Shown here in pieces: positions 12,101 through 24,100 of a stretch of DNA of 64,000 nucleotides; position 1 is the first letter of the stretch, and the number at the start of each line of letters is the position of its first letter. This DNA comes from Burhinus oedicnemus (lineage: Eukaryota; Chordata; Aves; Charadriiformes; Burhinidae), in the NCBI GenBank assembly GCA_008921705.1, contig VFFE01007859.1, positions 3,450,449 to 3,514,448 of the forward strand. The letters are read 5' to 3'. The notes beneath the pieces were generated by a model, which was not told the origin of the DNA, did not search any database, and worked only from the letters and a program-made list of their open reading frames with translations. A program made the position numbers and the translations under genes.

Positions 12101-15100
12101 TCTTAGAGGTCCAGTTCCAGTGTATATGCCATTACAAATTTCCAGATCTGTGTGAGCTTATCCAGGCCTGCGAAGCCCTTTGGATTGTCTTCAAGCTATA
12201 GAGAAACCTCAAATTAACACAGAAGAGGATCACTTCCTTACCAGGGTTTGGAAGAGTAATCCAGCCCAGCCAGGCACATCTCTGGGGAAGTACATGGCAG
12301 AATTCAGGGATTTTTGCCAAAGATGTCATTGCAGTAACTGGCTTCTCAAGTTGAGGAGGGTTAAAGGCTTACATGTACTGCAGTGGTCTCCAAATACTGC
12401 TGTCCCTGTAGAGCTGTCTTGGAGCTTGCCTAGTGGGGACAATTGTCCTGACAGAAGTGAGAAATTTTTCTGCCAGGAGTAATCGCTATTAATTCACAAA
12501 TTTAAATCCCATACGGAGCAGACCTGTAGGATCTGTAGGAGGAATTGCACTGGAAAGGATATGTTAATTCTAGAGGTTTTGGGATTAATAGCACAATCTT
12601 TTCGCAGATTCAGCTGGCGTTTGCCAAGTGTGCTGAAGACATCAAAGCTGTCCATGAGCAAACCGGGAGGGAGCAGGCCCCATTACAATGGACAGGCAGC
12701 ATGCTGGGCCATGTCGTTTTGTTGTTTTCCAGGGTTGGGAGAACCCAGGACGCTTGGTACGTGTGTGGCTGTCATGAGCTCTTGGCTTGCTGACACTAAC
12801 TCCAGGTTTAATCACAAAAATCAAAAACTAACAACTGATTGCCTTGCAATGCTAGTACAGACAAAAGGGAGGGGACAAATCCTGCTGTGAATATGATGGG
12901 GGTTTTTTCTTAATTTTATTGTTCATTCTTGGCATCAAGTTACAGTTGTCTATGTTAAAAAGGTTTAGAAGTTAATGTAGCAACTGGCTTAGAGCATCAT
13001 ACAGCTGCTTCTGGCAAGGCACAGCTTGATTATCACTTCACTAAGCACTGCTGATTTCCTACAGCTTCTCTTTTTCTAATATTTAGAACTCTTTGGAATC
13101 CAAACTGCTAAAGAGATTAATTAGAGTTTAATGAAACTTTTGATTAGAAATAACCCTAATTAAAAATCTAAAGAGAACATTTTTAGTACTCTTCAGAAGC
13201 TAGGATTTGCTGTCCTACATGCTCTCAACTTGAACTGCTGGTTAAAATATCTAGCCTCCAATTTAAGGTTCTGAGATATTTTCTGTTAAATACAGATGTT
13301 CTCTTTACACAGATTCATTTGAAGCAAAGAAGTGGCAAGTACCCTTCTAAAAACATGTAGTATTTTTAAAGTAAACTTGCCACCAGCTACACTTTTTATT
13401 TTTTCTGCACTAGTGAAGATATTCTGTGTTAAATTAATCAATTATGTTAACTGGTACACATGGCATCTGTGACAATACAGTGTGGGATCTGTTTCAAATC
13501 TGTGGGGAAGATCATTTAATGAAATTGACCTTGCCTGTGTTTCAACAGGGGCTTATCCAAGAGATTTAATATCTGTCTGTTCCTGTGTTTTGTGGTGTTT
13601 TTTATTTTTTTGTTTGTTTGTTTTCTTTTGAACAGGAACATGATGGAGCGTTTCCAGCAAATCAATAGGATTCCCACGTGAGTACTTTTAGGTTTTGACG
13701 CCAGGTACTGAGTCTCCCCTTTGGCTGAAATTTTGCATTTCTATTGTAACTGACAATAGTGGCCCATATCTTATAGTTACTTCCCAAAGCATGAGTGTGT
13801 GTGTCTGTCCCTGTGAGTGTGGGTGTTTGTTTATCCAACTGATATGTTCCAAGACCTTTCTGTCTCAAAAAATGTTGAAAATGCAAGGATGGGGTTTAAG
13901 TGGTTGATGCTGGAGATGTCATTGAGTGAAGCTCTGGGACATGGAGAACAGTGCCGCTGATTAACTTGGCATTAGAAATCAGTCTAAGCAGGACTCTTGA
14001 AAACATCTCATTTCCCATGTGCTCAAAAAAATTCTAAGATGGTATTAACCAAGCGTAGGTGCTTCACAGGTGTCTGGATTTCTGAAGACAAGTTTAGACA
14101 AGTTTGTCAAGTCAAATGCTAAATCTTATGTGGTACGTTGTTAGGCTACAACAGTTAGCTTTTCTCAGGATTTTGGAGGAAAAGAAGTCTGGTTTAAGTA
14201 GAAAACAACTTCTAAGGAATAATAATGCATTTTTAAAAAACAAAAAACCCAAACAACTGCTGGGTGCTCATGGAAATGAACAGCTTAAATCTGATGCTGG
14301 AGATGGGAGTTTCACCGACGTGCACAATGTTCTCTGTGGCTGCCTGCACCAGTGCGGGTGTGTGGTACCAAAGGCAGCTGTTAGTGGCACTCTGTGCTTG
14401 CCCTGTTCTGCAGACTGCCACTAGTGTGGCCCAAGGAAGCCTTGACACTCCCTGTCTCAATTTGGGTAATAGGGAACGGAGAAGAATTCTCCTTCTGAAA
14501 TTGTGGTGTAGCTGACGGTTTGTCAATGCCATGGGTTATGAATGCGATGGGAAAGAAAGTAGTTTCCCTGCTATTACAAAATAGATCAGAGGCTCTTCGA
14601 CATGAAATGGAGCTGGCAGAGCAGAGCCAGCTGTCAGCAGCTCCCAGTGCCCACGGACAGCACGGCAGCCTCTGGCAGACTGCCTTTGATGTAAAGTGCT
14701 GTTATACTGTTCCTTTACCTCTGCCAGCCACGTAAAAGAGGGTGAGGGCCTGATGTGGGGACTGTAAAGAGGGGAAGGTTATTTAGGCTGTTGCTAAGGT
14801 GGCATCCTTATCCTGAGCGATAAGCTGCTGCCCTCTGGTTTCATGCAAGATTTCTTTCTGCTAGGATGCAAGTGCGTCACACTGGTACGGGGTGAAGGCT
14901 GAGGTGAAATTCCTGGCAGGAGCAGAACTGGGCTGATTGAGTGATCTGAAAAATCTGTCACCTCCTCTCCCTCTCTAAAGCACCTGTTGTAAGTTAATGG
15001 CCATCTCACCTGGGGCCCTGAGAACAGTCACTCTTTGCCTTTGCCTTTCAGTGACCAGGTGATGGATGAGTTCTTCAACTGTGCTAAACAAACCAATTGC

Positions 15101-16036
15101 CCAGATGAGGCAATTAAGCTGGTAAAGCTGGCAGCATCCTTTGGTCTTCCTTCATCTCAAAGGCTTAAAAGCAGAACGGAGAAGGAATTTGGACTCTCTG
15201 AAAAGCAGAAGTAAGTTGGAGTACTTCATGTTACTGCTGAAGGGGTGTAATGGACAGGGTGTTGGAGGGGAGCCTGTGGAAAGGCTTCTCTGCCAAGGCA
15301 GCAGAGAGCTGGCTTTCAGAATGATGTACGTTTGTGTTGACTGTGGTTGATTCACACCCCCAAAATGGCCCCTCAGTTTTTGATCCCATGCTGTATCCAT
15401 ACCACCTAGGAGGGAAGGTAACTTTCTATGATAGGTTAGCCTTACCCACTGCTCAGATCTGCTGTCACCTTTCTTTTGCAGAATCTTTCCCTAGCTGGGT
15501 CTAGCCACCTAGAAGGCACTGATTTCAGGCTAGTAAAAGCAGGCAAGTGGTACAGGATGGCCCTGCATGTGGTTCATAGGTTCTGAGGCTCATGGTCAAT
15601 CTTCAGTATGCCTGGCCAGCCACCATGGTTCATTTCTGAGCTGATGCAGCCAAGCTCAGAAGATGGGCTTAGCCTTGAGGACCACAGTTTGGAGCTACTG
15701 GTCTGGTCCAAGGGAATGAATAAATAGAAGTCCAGCACCCTTGACAGCTGGCCTGCAGCTTCTGGGTAACTGAAATAGTCTGCTTTTCCAGGAGGCGGGT
15801 GTGCTTCCACCATATGCTGGGTGGACCTGTTCTTTGAGGATAATAGGCATCAGACAGCCCATATTGTTCTCTTTGAGGTGGGGGAGGGGTACACTGTGTT
15901 TTTGGTATCTGTTCAAGCAAAAGCCACAATTAGGTGACAGATAACTGGACTGTTTTACATCTGCAGGAAGACATTGGAGAGTATCAAGTCAGACAGCGAC
16001 AGCAGCGATAGTGACAGTGATAGTGACCATGACTAG
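109..16036 (+). CDS. PTCD3: PTCD3 (mS39), C-terminal 545 codons in 18 exons, 5' partial
   Basis: Pentatricopeptide-repeat protein of the mitochondrial small ribosomal subunit (mS39), which contacts 12S rRNA and acts near the mRNA entry side. Exons: 109-232, 1316-1434, 2180-2253, 2550-2637, 2738-2798, 3183-3265, 3951-4095, 5138-5188, 6103-6186, 8383-8411, 8936-9039, 10117-10195, 10289-10379, 11496-11581, 12608-12756, 13636-13677, 15052-15210, 15967-16036. All introns are GT-AG and the phases join to 1638 nt including the TAG stop. Recognised by comparison with remembered human PTCD3: AALKERI-like (EALKERI), [45 protein letters not shown] and LLQALD blocks. The product ends in an acidic Ser-Asp run ([15 protein letters not shown]), as the human protein does. 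The region after LLDLLC is Glu/Lys-rich and divergent. The mitochondrial presequence and first exons lie left of the window. Tail-to-tail with IMMT. Confidence 0.95.
2877..2934 (+). ncRNA. SNORD94: SNORD94-like C/D box snoRNA, guide for U6 C62
   Basis: In the PTCD3 intron 2799-3182, the host gene of SNORD94 in mammals. Box C GTGATGA is at 2881-2887, a degenerate D' box CGGA at 2902-2905 and box D CTGA at 2926-2929. The short terminal stem is gca/tgc. Nucleotides 2891-2899 (GCGCAGGGG) are perfectly complementary to U6 snRNA C60-C68, with a further U-G wobble at G59. The fifth nucleotide upstream of D' (2897) pairs exactly with U6 C62, the residue U94 is known to direct for 2'-O-methylation. 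The element is shorter than I remember for the human RNA, so the ends are approximate. Confidence 0.9.
3266..8382 (+). other. PTCD3 introns 3266-3950, 4096-5137, 5189-6102, 6187-8382
   Basis: Intronic stretches separated by exons 3951-4095, 5138-5188 and 6103-6186. I see no further coding exon: the phases of 5138-5188 and 6103-6186 join directly, so the exon set is complete here. The 6187-8382 intron holds the second snoRNA-like copy and a pair of interleaved inverted repeats (6640-6730). No recognisable transposon was seen. Confidence 0.6.
7173..7230 (+). ncRNA. Second SNORD94-like C/D copy with altered guide
   Basis: In the PTCD3 intron 6187-8382. Box C GTGATGA is at 7177-7183. The stretch ATCATGGGAG and the following TGAATG are shared with the 2877-2934 element, and the 56-nt core has the same length and spacing in both. 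The D position reads TTGA (7222-7225) instead of CTGA. The segment between boxes differs completely, lacks the U6 match, has a perfect CTGA at 7208-7211 and an internal GGCCTG/CAGGCC inverted repeat. It could be a paralogue that changed target, or a decaying copy. Expression is unknown. Confidence 0.5.
10788..11400 (-). mobile_element. Possible LTR-like element in reverse orientation
   Basis: Weak call. On the minus strand this intronic stretch carries a TATAAG-type box near 11357-11366, a GC-rich middle and an AATAAA near 10845-10850, the order expected of U3-R-U5 in an LTR. I could not find clean TG...CA ends or a target duplication. It may instead be unique intron sequence. Confidence 0.25.
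11592..12017. mobile_element. Solo LTR of an avian endogenous retrovirus
   Basis: About 426 bp beginning TGTTGTGGTTTAACCCTGG and ending CCAGTACA, so it has TG...CA termini. Imperfect 5-bp target duplications flank it: GAAGC (11587-11591) and GAAAC (12018-12022). Internal stretches (caccacacagccgctcactc, gggttgagataa, cagtttaat, aacatagccctgtgcaagct) match an LTR family I remember as common in non-galliform bird genomes. No internal retroviral coding sequence is attached. It lies in the PTCD3 intron 11582-12607, starting 10 nt after the splice donor. The transcriptional orientation of the LTR is not determined. Confidence 0.82.
12757..15966 (+). other. PTCD3 introns 12757-13635, 13678-15051, 15211-15966
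   Basis: Three introns of unremarkable sequence around exons 13636-13677 and 15052-15210. A GT-rich patch lies at about 13794-13830. Short open frames here (for example 14104-14424 and 15669-15929) have no codon-level resemblance to any family I know. I see nothing else in them. Confidence 0.5.
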
Positions 16037-16665
16037 CTGTCCCTCTCGCCTTCCCCTTGGGAAAACTGGGAGCAACTGCTGCCTTGACACAAGGAGGCTT
16101 CTGTGGGAAGTGAAATCACTGAACGGATGGCTTCTGGGAGGTGCTGCAGCACTGCTGAGCACTCTAGAGCATTCTGATACAGGATCTGCTTCCATGTTTT
16201 CCTCATCGGAACAAGCTAGAAGCTGTCCTGTTAACGTTCTTGGTAACTTCAAACACAGCATGGACTACACCAACACAGTCTCTTCTGCACCACTGCCTGC
16301 ACAAGCTAGCACCTGCTGGGCAGCTGCAGCCTGCTTGAACAGCTTGGCTGAGGTACTGAAGGCCTGCAGTGATCCTGGAGCCTGCTCAGCAGGTACAAGA
16401 CTTTGACAGCTTGAGCAAGACTTCTCTTGGACCTCCTGTGACTTAAACCTGTGCCAGATTTAATTCCCTTCCAGCTAACTTTAATGAACTACTTAAATAT
16501 CAAGTTTACTCTGTATGTAAACACTGTAAATAATGCAATACTCATCACCTGTGGTGTTATTCCTCATCCTTTTTGGTGTTTTGGGACAGGCTTTGGACTG
16601 TAGATGTTAAAAAGCTACAATTTGTACAGCTGGAGACTGCATCTAATAAATGGCTGACAAATACA
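16037..16665 (+). other. PTCD3: PTCD3 3' UTR with poly(A) signal
   Basis: Non-coding stretch after the PTCD3 stop. A canonical AATAAA lies at 16645-16650, followed by TG-rich sequence; a second AATAAA at 16757-16762 could give a slightly longer end. The exact cleavage site is inferred. Confidence 0.7.
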
Positions 16666-16762
16666 GCTGTATGCTGATAATCCCTGAGCAAAAACTGTTG
16701 ATGACAGTTTGTGGCCGCTCTGTGAGAGCGTGAGTAAACTTCATGCAGAATACAGCAATAAA

Positions 16763-17796
16763 GCTAACGAGGTGCTTGGGAAGATGGATGACTGTGCTGT
16801 ACTGTTCTCTACCTTGCAGTTAACTGGCCCTCACAGCATTGTGCCGCTGTTCTCAGCTTGTAGAGGAAACTTGAAGATTTTTTGGAGGTAGTTCTCTTGA
16901 ACAGGCAAAGAATGGTCTTGTTCCTGAGACGATTAAACCATATTCCAGTGAAAAGTAGTTAATGGACAATTCTCTTTGTGCTGAGCGTGATGCTGCAGGA
17001 CAAGTAAGAGCACGCAGCTGTGGAAAGCAGCTTAAGGATAATTCAGTAGTGAGTTTGGGAAGCAACAGCTACTACAGGCAGAACAAACTATAGCCAAAAG
17101 GCTAAAAGTCAAGCCTTCCTCCTCACATTACAGGAGTGGATGGGCAGTAAAGCTGTTTGAAGGCAAGGCTTGCTCCAGAAAGCAAACATGCCTGTTCCAG
17201 GAATGTGTGACTAGTACAGGTTAAGGGGTACATAAAGGACTTTCAGAAGTGGTGTTACGCTCTTTGCTTTATTGTACCAACAATTTAAAATTGGATCAGC
17301 AAGTAGACAAAGCCACAGTTACTCGTTCAACAAGTGAGTACTAAGTAAGTTTGATCAATCTTTCCTCACTGATGAGACGAATTAAGGGAAAGGTAAGAGA
17401 AGGTAGGAGCTTGGTCTTTATGTAAGTTCTCATGGTTGACCCAAAGATAGATAAAAAAATACCTATTCTTCTAAAACTACAGAAGAGCAGGTCTGACAAG
17501 AAACATACAGGGGTAGAAGTCCACCAGACTTCATGCTCTGACACCAGCTTAAGTTACGTCTACATAAACCTGTACTCATACATGGATTTTTTTTTTATTT
17601 TTTTTTTTTACAGCTGTACAATTTAATGGATAGACACAGTGATCACATCAATGAATTCTTGCTCCTTGAAAGGAGTAAAACAGAGATGAGGTTTAACTTC
17701 TTCAGGTCATGGAGAAAGGCTGTTCTTGTACTGCCCAGCTGTATCTGATTTATAAATAGGAGACTGAACAGGAGGAGAAAGTGGTTGAAGTCTTGT
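16763..17796. other. PTCD3-IMMT convergent intergenic spacer
   Basis: About 1 kb between the two poly(A) signals. It holds a T-rich tract at about 17587-17610 and further minus-strand AATAAA hexamers near 17267 and 17595 that could serve as alternative IMMT ends. No gene was seen. Confidence 0.6.
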
Positions 17797-18109
17797 TTTA
17801 TTCAGCTGACAGAGTGGCAAATCATTAATGGTAGGTTACAAACATTATTTTGGTTGGATCACAAGCCCGCTTGGTAAGATGGGGAAATAAAATTGTTACA
17901 CAAATTGTAGAGAAGCTTCCTGAAGTTGGTTGTCACGGTAACTCAAACCCAATACAAATACAACAGGTGGTAAAGTTAAATACAGTGCAAGGAAACAAGA
18001 CAGTACCCGTGCTTTGATTTAACGCTTCCAGCCTCTGCCAACAGCTTGGTTTGCGAGCCCTAGATCATGGGATGTCTTTCCAGTACAAACGATTGCTGAA
18101 CAGCCTACC
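17797..18109 (-). other. IMMT: IMMT 3' UTR with poly(A) signal
   Basis: The nearest minus-strand AATAAA after the TGA is at 17802-17797, about 310 nt downstream. Other hexamers farther on (near 17595 and 17267) are alternatives. Confidence 0.6.
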
Positions 18110-21100
18110 TCACTGCACTTGAGTTGTTCCTAACCCCACAGCACTGGCATATGCTGTCAAGATATCCACAATTTGTTTTGTTTCTAGGGTCATTCGAGCT
18201 TCGGTCAGCCAGTCGTGTGCCACTCTCCTAGACTCTCCTCTCAACTGGTTGACAAATTTAGCTGCCAGCTCCAGATCTCCATGTTCAATGCAATACGAAG
18301 CGTAAGACAGTAATTTAAATGTGTCGAGGTCATCAGGGCTAAGCTCGGCAGGTGGCTTCAGCTGCTGAGGGTGAAACACAAGCAGCGACTGCAGGTAAGA
18401 CAGGAAGTATTGATACAAGCTGTTTCTCGTTTCATCGATCATAGCAACTCTTTTGGCCAGTTTTTGGACTGTGTAGAAACGTGCTCTGAGGGCCTCTTCA
18501 CTGTATACCCCCCGGGTCAGGGACTCCTGAGGGAGAGCTGCTGTTAAGGTTTCTGTAAATGCATTGTCAGAACAACTGGCTTTGATGGCCTTCACTGCAC
18601 TCTCCAGTGGTTCTGTGGGACTATCCCCAGAGGCTGTTTTCATGCAGTATTTGAGTGCTTCAACAGAAAGCCACAGCTGATGGGCCTTTCTGGCTTCCTC
18701 TTCTGCTACTGCGTGACCTACAAAAGAAGCCAAGAAGGGGACTCTCAGTTGGGGGCACACATGAGGGAAGAGTTTTGAACACAAGCAGCAAAAGCCATCC
18801 CTCTAAACACTCTGCTTTCAAAAGCAGCCACCCCCTTGGCACTTAATCTCAAAGCAAGTCTGTTCTGCAAGTCAGGGTCAGAACACGACAACAGCTTTGG
18901 ACTCGTGCAGCTGGGATTTGCTGGTGCTCAGCAGTGCGGCAACACCCAGGCCCATGAGCTACGTGCACCCAGGTTTGGGTAATGGGCCTTAGGGGATCGC
19001 GAATTTAGTCCTTAAAGAGATGCCATTTCTGTGCTCACTCTCAACTGCTTGCTCAATTCCTTTCAGCCTGGCGTAGGCAGTGTTTATGTCCAACGTGAAG
19101 TTGTCGAGCTGTTCCTGAGTAAGGCGTCTGAATTGCATTTCTTGTTCACTGAGTTTCTCTGATAAGTTCTGAAACAGAAACATATTTTAAGGTATGTTTC
19201 TATAAATCTGTTCTTGCTAGGAACAACACATACCGTAAATATAATATACTAGTAAAAAGCCCTATTAGGGTGATTTTAACAGTTACTGCACTTAGAACTG
19301 TCAAAAATTTCTCACCTATACAAAAAGCTTTTAAGACAAGTCTGAATGAAACCTATCCATTCAGGCACTTTATTTCATCTCTTCAAGATGAGCACGCTTC
19401 CCTCCCCAGCCCGCACTTCAGTCTTCTGTAAGATGGTTTGCAATTCTCATCCTGTGAAGCATTTGCTTTGCAAGGGTTCAAATATCCCCATAATTCCCTT
19501 GGGGACTCTTCTCCCTTACCTGCTCAAATTCCACCTTTAGTTCCTGCTCCTGGATCTTAAGAACGTCTCTCAGATGGTCTGTGTGGGCAGCAGCCTGCCG
19601 CCGGAGCTGGGTCCTCATTTCACTCTCCATGACCTCTCGGACTTCTTCTACCTGTACACACATGAGCAGTTGTTATTACACTGCTATTTTTCACGTGCTT
19701 GTCACACACTGCAATTATATCATCCATCAGTGATCACCTAAGGTACATTCTGTAGAAGTGGCATTGATAGAGCCCATGTTTCATTTTAAAAAACTGTTGA
19801 GGTCTGTTTTTATAGCTGAGCCTTTTCCTAAAGACTTAAAAGAATAGCTTCACAGTCCACAGTGCCAGTAACTGGTAGTTATGCTCACTAGGCACTTAGG
19901 GCAGTTATCAAAATACTGTATGAAAGATACAGTAACATGACAAACTGAACACTGGTGTTTATAAACCAGCTTCCAAACAAAAAGTACTTTACCTTTTCCC
20001 TACATGCTGTAATACCGTCTGAGTTGGACACAGCTTAATAAAACGGTAATACCCCTTTTACCTGATCTTGTATAAAACAGCCACTTTACAGAGCGCAGGT
20101 TAGCACAAGGGGGCATGGTGCACATTTATTTAGGAGCAGTTGAACAGTTTTTTGTTTTTTTAAAAAAGGATTGTGTCATTCCAACCTTCCATTAAAGTCA
20201 AAGATGACAGTTCAAGCAACTTCTAAAAAGAGCTCTAGATTAATACCTGTTACTGCAATGCTTTAAACAAACAGGCTATAGGTGAAATCCTTAGTTTCCC
20301 TCATGTCAATACAAATTTTTCCAACTAATGGCTCATTTTCAGAGGCACGTATGTGAAAACAGCAGGAGTATTTGGCACAAGTGCCTGCAGTATGATATCT
20401 CAAGAGATAAAACCTCCAATGCCTGAATTCCTACATTTGTAAGTTACGCTTGCTTCATATCCAAAGCAGCATTAAAATTCTGAATTTTCATAGTCCTTTT
20501 GAAAGAAATCAAATCCCAAACCACTGGCAAAGAGTGGAAGAACATGGAGATACCTGCTACAGGCAGGATGGAGGGACTACATAACCTTAAGATGGCCATA
20601 CTGGGTCAAATCAAACATTTACTTTGACCCAGTAATCCCATCTCCAATAGCAGACAGGTAACATACAAAAGTAATTCCCTGGTTTGCTCTATGATTTTAC
20701 CATTCTAACTTTGCACAGATTTCCTTGCTCAACATCTCCTTGCCATGCTTAGCCTGGGGTCACCCTATCTGAAGTCTCCCATAGCTCAGAACACCCCAGT
20801 TGTTCTTCTACGCACTTCCTTGAGCTCTTCTACGTCCTTTTTGAGCCAGAGATTCAACATACGTGTTACACCACTTTACCTTCTTCTCCTGTTCTATTTC
20901 AATCTCACTTTTGTGATGCTCCAGTGCTTTGGCCACAGCTGCCTCAAATGCTTTTTTATCTTCAAGTTTCTGCTTCTCGAGGGCCGACTCGATGTGCTGC
21001 TGTTCCCTCACTCGCTGCTCTGCCAGCTCCTTGTTTAACTGGTCAATGCGACGATGGGCATGTGCGATGAGAGAATTTAAGTCATCTGTTGATAACTGGC

Positions 21101-24100
21101 CAGCTGAAGAGAACACAGGGCATTAGGAAGGTCTGCAGGGAAACTGTTGCCATGGTGCTTGCTCACCACCTCCCACTCAAGCACTCTCGGGCTCCACGTG
21201 GCTGACCAGCAAGCACATTTTATGAAAAGTTTCTGAGCACTTCAAGCCCTTGACCTGTGCTAACACCCACCCAATACCACTTTCTGAGCCACACCTACAA
21301 GCAAGTACTATCTATTGTTAGAAGACAAATTATCTTAGTTTCTTTGAAGTGATTCACAGCTATTATTTCCACTCCCATATCCATGTCACACTCAATTACA
21401 GGAGACTGTCGACAACTCTGTCCATTTCTTGGTCTTTACAGCACCACGTATTTTCCCCTGTGACAGCACACAGAGCAGCAGGATATGTAAAAACCCAGTG
21501 CTGACCAATCTCCAGCTGGGTACAAGCTTACAGAAATTTGATCCTGCAAAGACTGAAGTCATTGTGAGAGGCAGCCAGAATTACATTCTCTCTCTTCAAC
21601 AGTCCTCCAGACCAACTGCTCCCCAATCAGATTTCTTAACCCAATTTGTACCTTCAGGGTCTGGCTAATTCCAAGAGCAGCAGGAGTCACAACTACCTCT
21701 ATGTCTGCTAAGAAATCTGCTATTTTTCTGTTGGGAGAGGAGGAGGAGGACACAAGCTATGCCTGCAGCATTTGGTGTCCTGAGATTTGATGACCTGAGA
21801 ATGGCACAGGCTCTGTAAAATGCTGCAGCTCATTTTGCAGTGGCTGCCAGCTAAATCTCCTGTGTGGAAAACCAGAGATTACTCAGGAAAGTGTTCCTGC
21901 AGGGTCTAAAGCAAGTGAAATTCCACAGTCCTTCAGCCATTCTGCTGGTGAGTGCTGGAGAAAGGACTGGCACGTGAGGGCTCGGTGCAATGGTGCTCAT
22001 GTCCAGCAGGGAAGCTGACCAGCAGCACTAAGCTCAGCTGCAGAACTTAACACTGTTACAAACAGAATGAGGCTTTAATGCACTCCAGTGTTAAATTACG
22101 TTTCTTTGATCAAAAGGGAAAAAATAAATAATAATCAACCTCAGAATCAAAGAGTTAATCAACACTTCTAAAATCAATCGTGAAGATTCAATTTGGAGAA
22201 TCAAGCCCACTTCAAATTAAACGAATCTGGTTTTGGTGACCCAGCTCGGAGCAGCCCTACGTGGCTTTTCAAGCATACGAAGTACCTAGACCTTTCAGTG
22301 GCATCAGCAGGAGCTGGTGTACCCACCACCTCTCTCAAGCCAGGACTGCTGCGAGGTGGGCCTACTTGAGGATAAACACCATCACACAGCTTAACTGGTA
22401 TTGGTCAAACTTTCTGTTTCTCATTGGAATTTCAGCAGCAGGTACTAGCTGGCTTAAATTCACAAAGAAAATTTAAACCTGGCTTTCACAAGCCAGCGAT
22501 CACATTCACCTGGGAAGTGCTGCTAGACAAAGAGTTTGTGGTTTAAGCTAGACATGCAAAACTAGTGGAAAGGATCCCAAAGCACACCTCAGCCTGAAAT
22601 GTTTTAGGAATGCAACATTTCACCCCTCTGTTGATGCTACCTGTAATTTAAAGTGATGTACCACACAAAAATAAAAAAGAACAAAGAGAAGAGATGGCAT
22701 TCACAAGACCAGAACAAGTTACAGGAACTCACCTAAGTCAGTTATCTCTGCAACAGAAAGAGGAGAGGTTGGAAAAGTTAATGCACATTCACTACAGCAA
22801 GTCAGTCATGCAAAAGCAAAACAGAAAACCAGGAGCTGCTTATCTGCAGTGACCAAACATGAGTCCAAGTCTTTAGGAATTTAAGAACAGCATGTTGAGT
22901 ATAAAAGTCTCTCTGTATTATAGGCAAGATATAGCCCAAAACATCCCAACCACTAAAATCACCTTTGGAAACCCACAGATTGATTTTGAAGTTTAGCCAA
23001 AGCAAGGAATACAAGTTTGAAGCCAAAAAATGCAACAGGACACTGGAAATTTTATTCTGACATTTCTAGGTTCTTATAAATCAGAAGCATTTGGTTAAGA
23101 AACGAATTCCCAAGTGGCAGTGACAGCCATGGACCCTAACAAGTCAGTCCCACATATACTTCAGTAGGTCACACCAGTATGAAACTGAGTGCATGGAAGG
23201 TACCAGGAGATTCCCTTTCCTCCCTCAAAAGGGCAGCGATCACAAAACCCAAGATGTTCTCCCTTTATCCTGCACAAGGAAAGGCAGCTCACGAGATTCA
23301 GATCTCAGACAAAGAACTGCAGTAGTAATAGCATAAACAAAAGATGCCTGTTCACTGCTTTTGTGCAGCATTCTCTATTGTTTAAGATAAGTTACTGTGT
23401 CAATTTAATTTAGAAATAACATATACTGGGGTAGGTAGGGTATGAACAATGAATTCTATCTTTCAGTGCATCTGTCATTTCAGTGATGATCTAGAGAAAT
23501 TCAGGGAGTTCTTTATCCCTCTGCAATAATCATGCATTATAATACCTATAATCACAGAGAGTCAACCAGGCAAATACTTGGTCAGTGACCAACACAGATT
23601 TGATCCAGATCTGGAGTGGCCTGGTTTTCTTCCTGGTATACCAGGGGAAGGAAGAGATGTTTAAACAACCATATGATATTTATTATACAAGAGCTACATT
23701 TTTTGAAACTTCCAATACAGCACAGGTAGTTTCCAGAATTAAGCCTCTCATTACACCTACTTTAGATTACTTATTTTAATTGTGAACTAATTTTCACTTC
23801 AAACCAATGAAACAATATGGAAATCAGGATGCTGGACATTCAATTCAGTGGCCATAGTTACAGAAACACTATAAACCACAGTGACCAGCATGTAACAAGC
23901 ACGGAGTAACCCTGCACCCGGAGACTTACTTAGCCCCTTCCAGCCAGGCTGTACGTCGGGGGTGATACTGTCAAGTTCTCGCTGAAACTCTTCTCTAGCT
24001 GTAGCCACAAGCTCATGATACTGAGCTACTATCTTGGCCTCAGATTGTGCTGCCTGAACCTGTTAGAAACGAAAATGAGATGTTTATTTTTCAAGGCAAT

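Noticed and set aside
13794..13830. GT-rich patch as a possible microsatellite
   Set aside because: Interrupted and short, so not a clean repeat.
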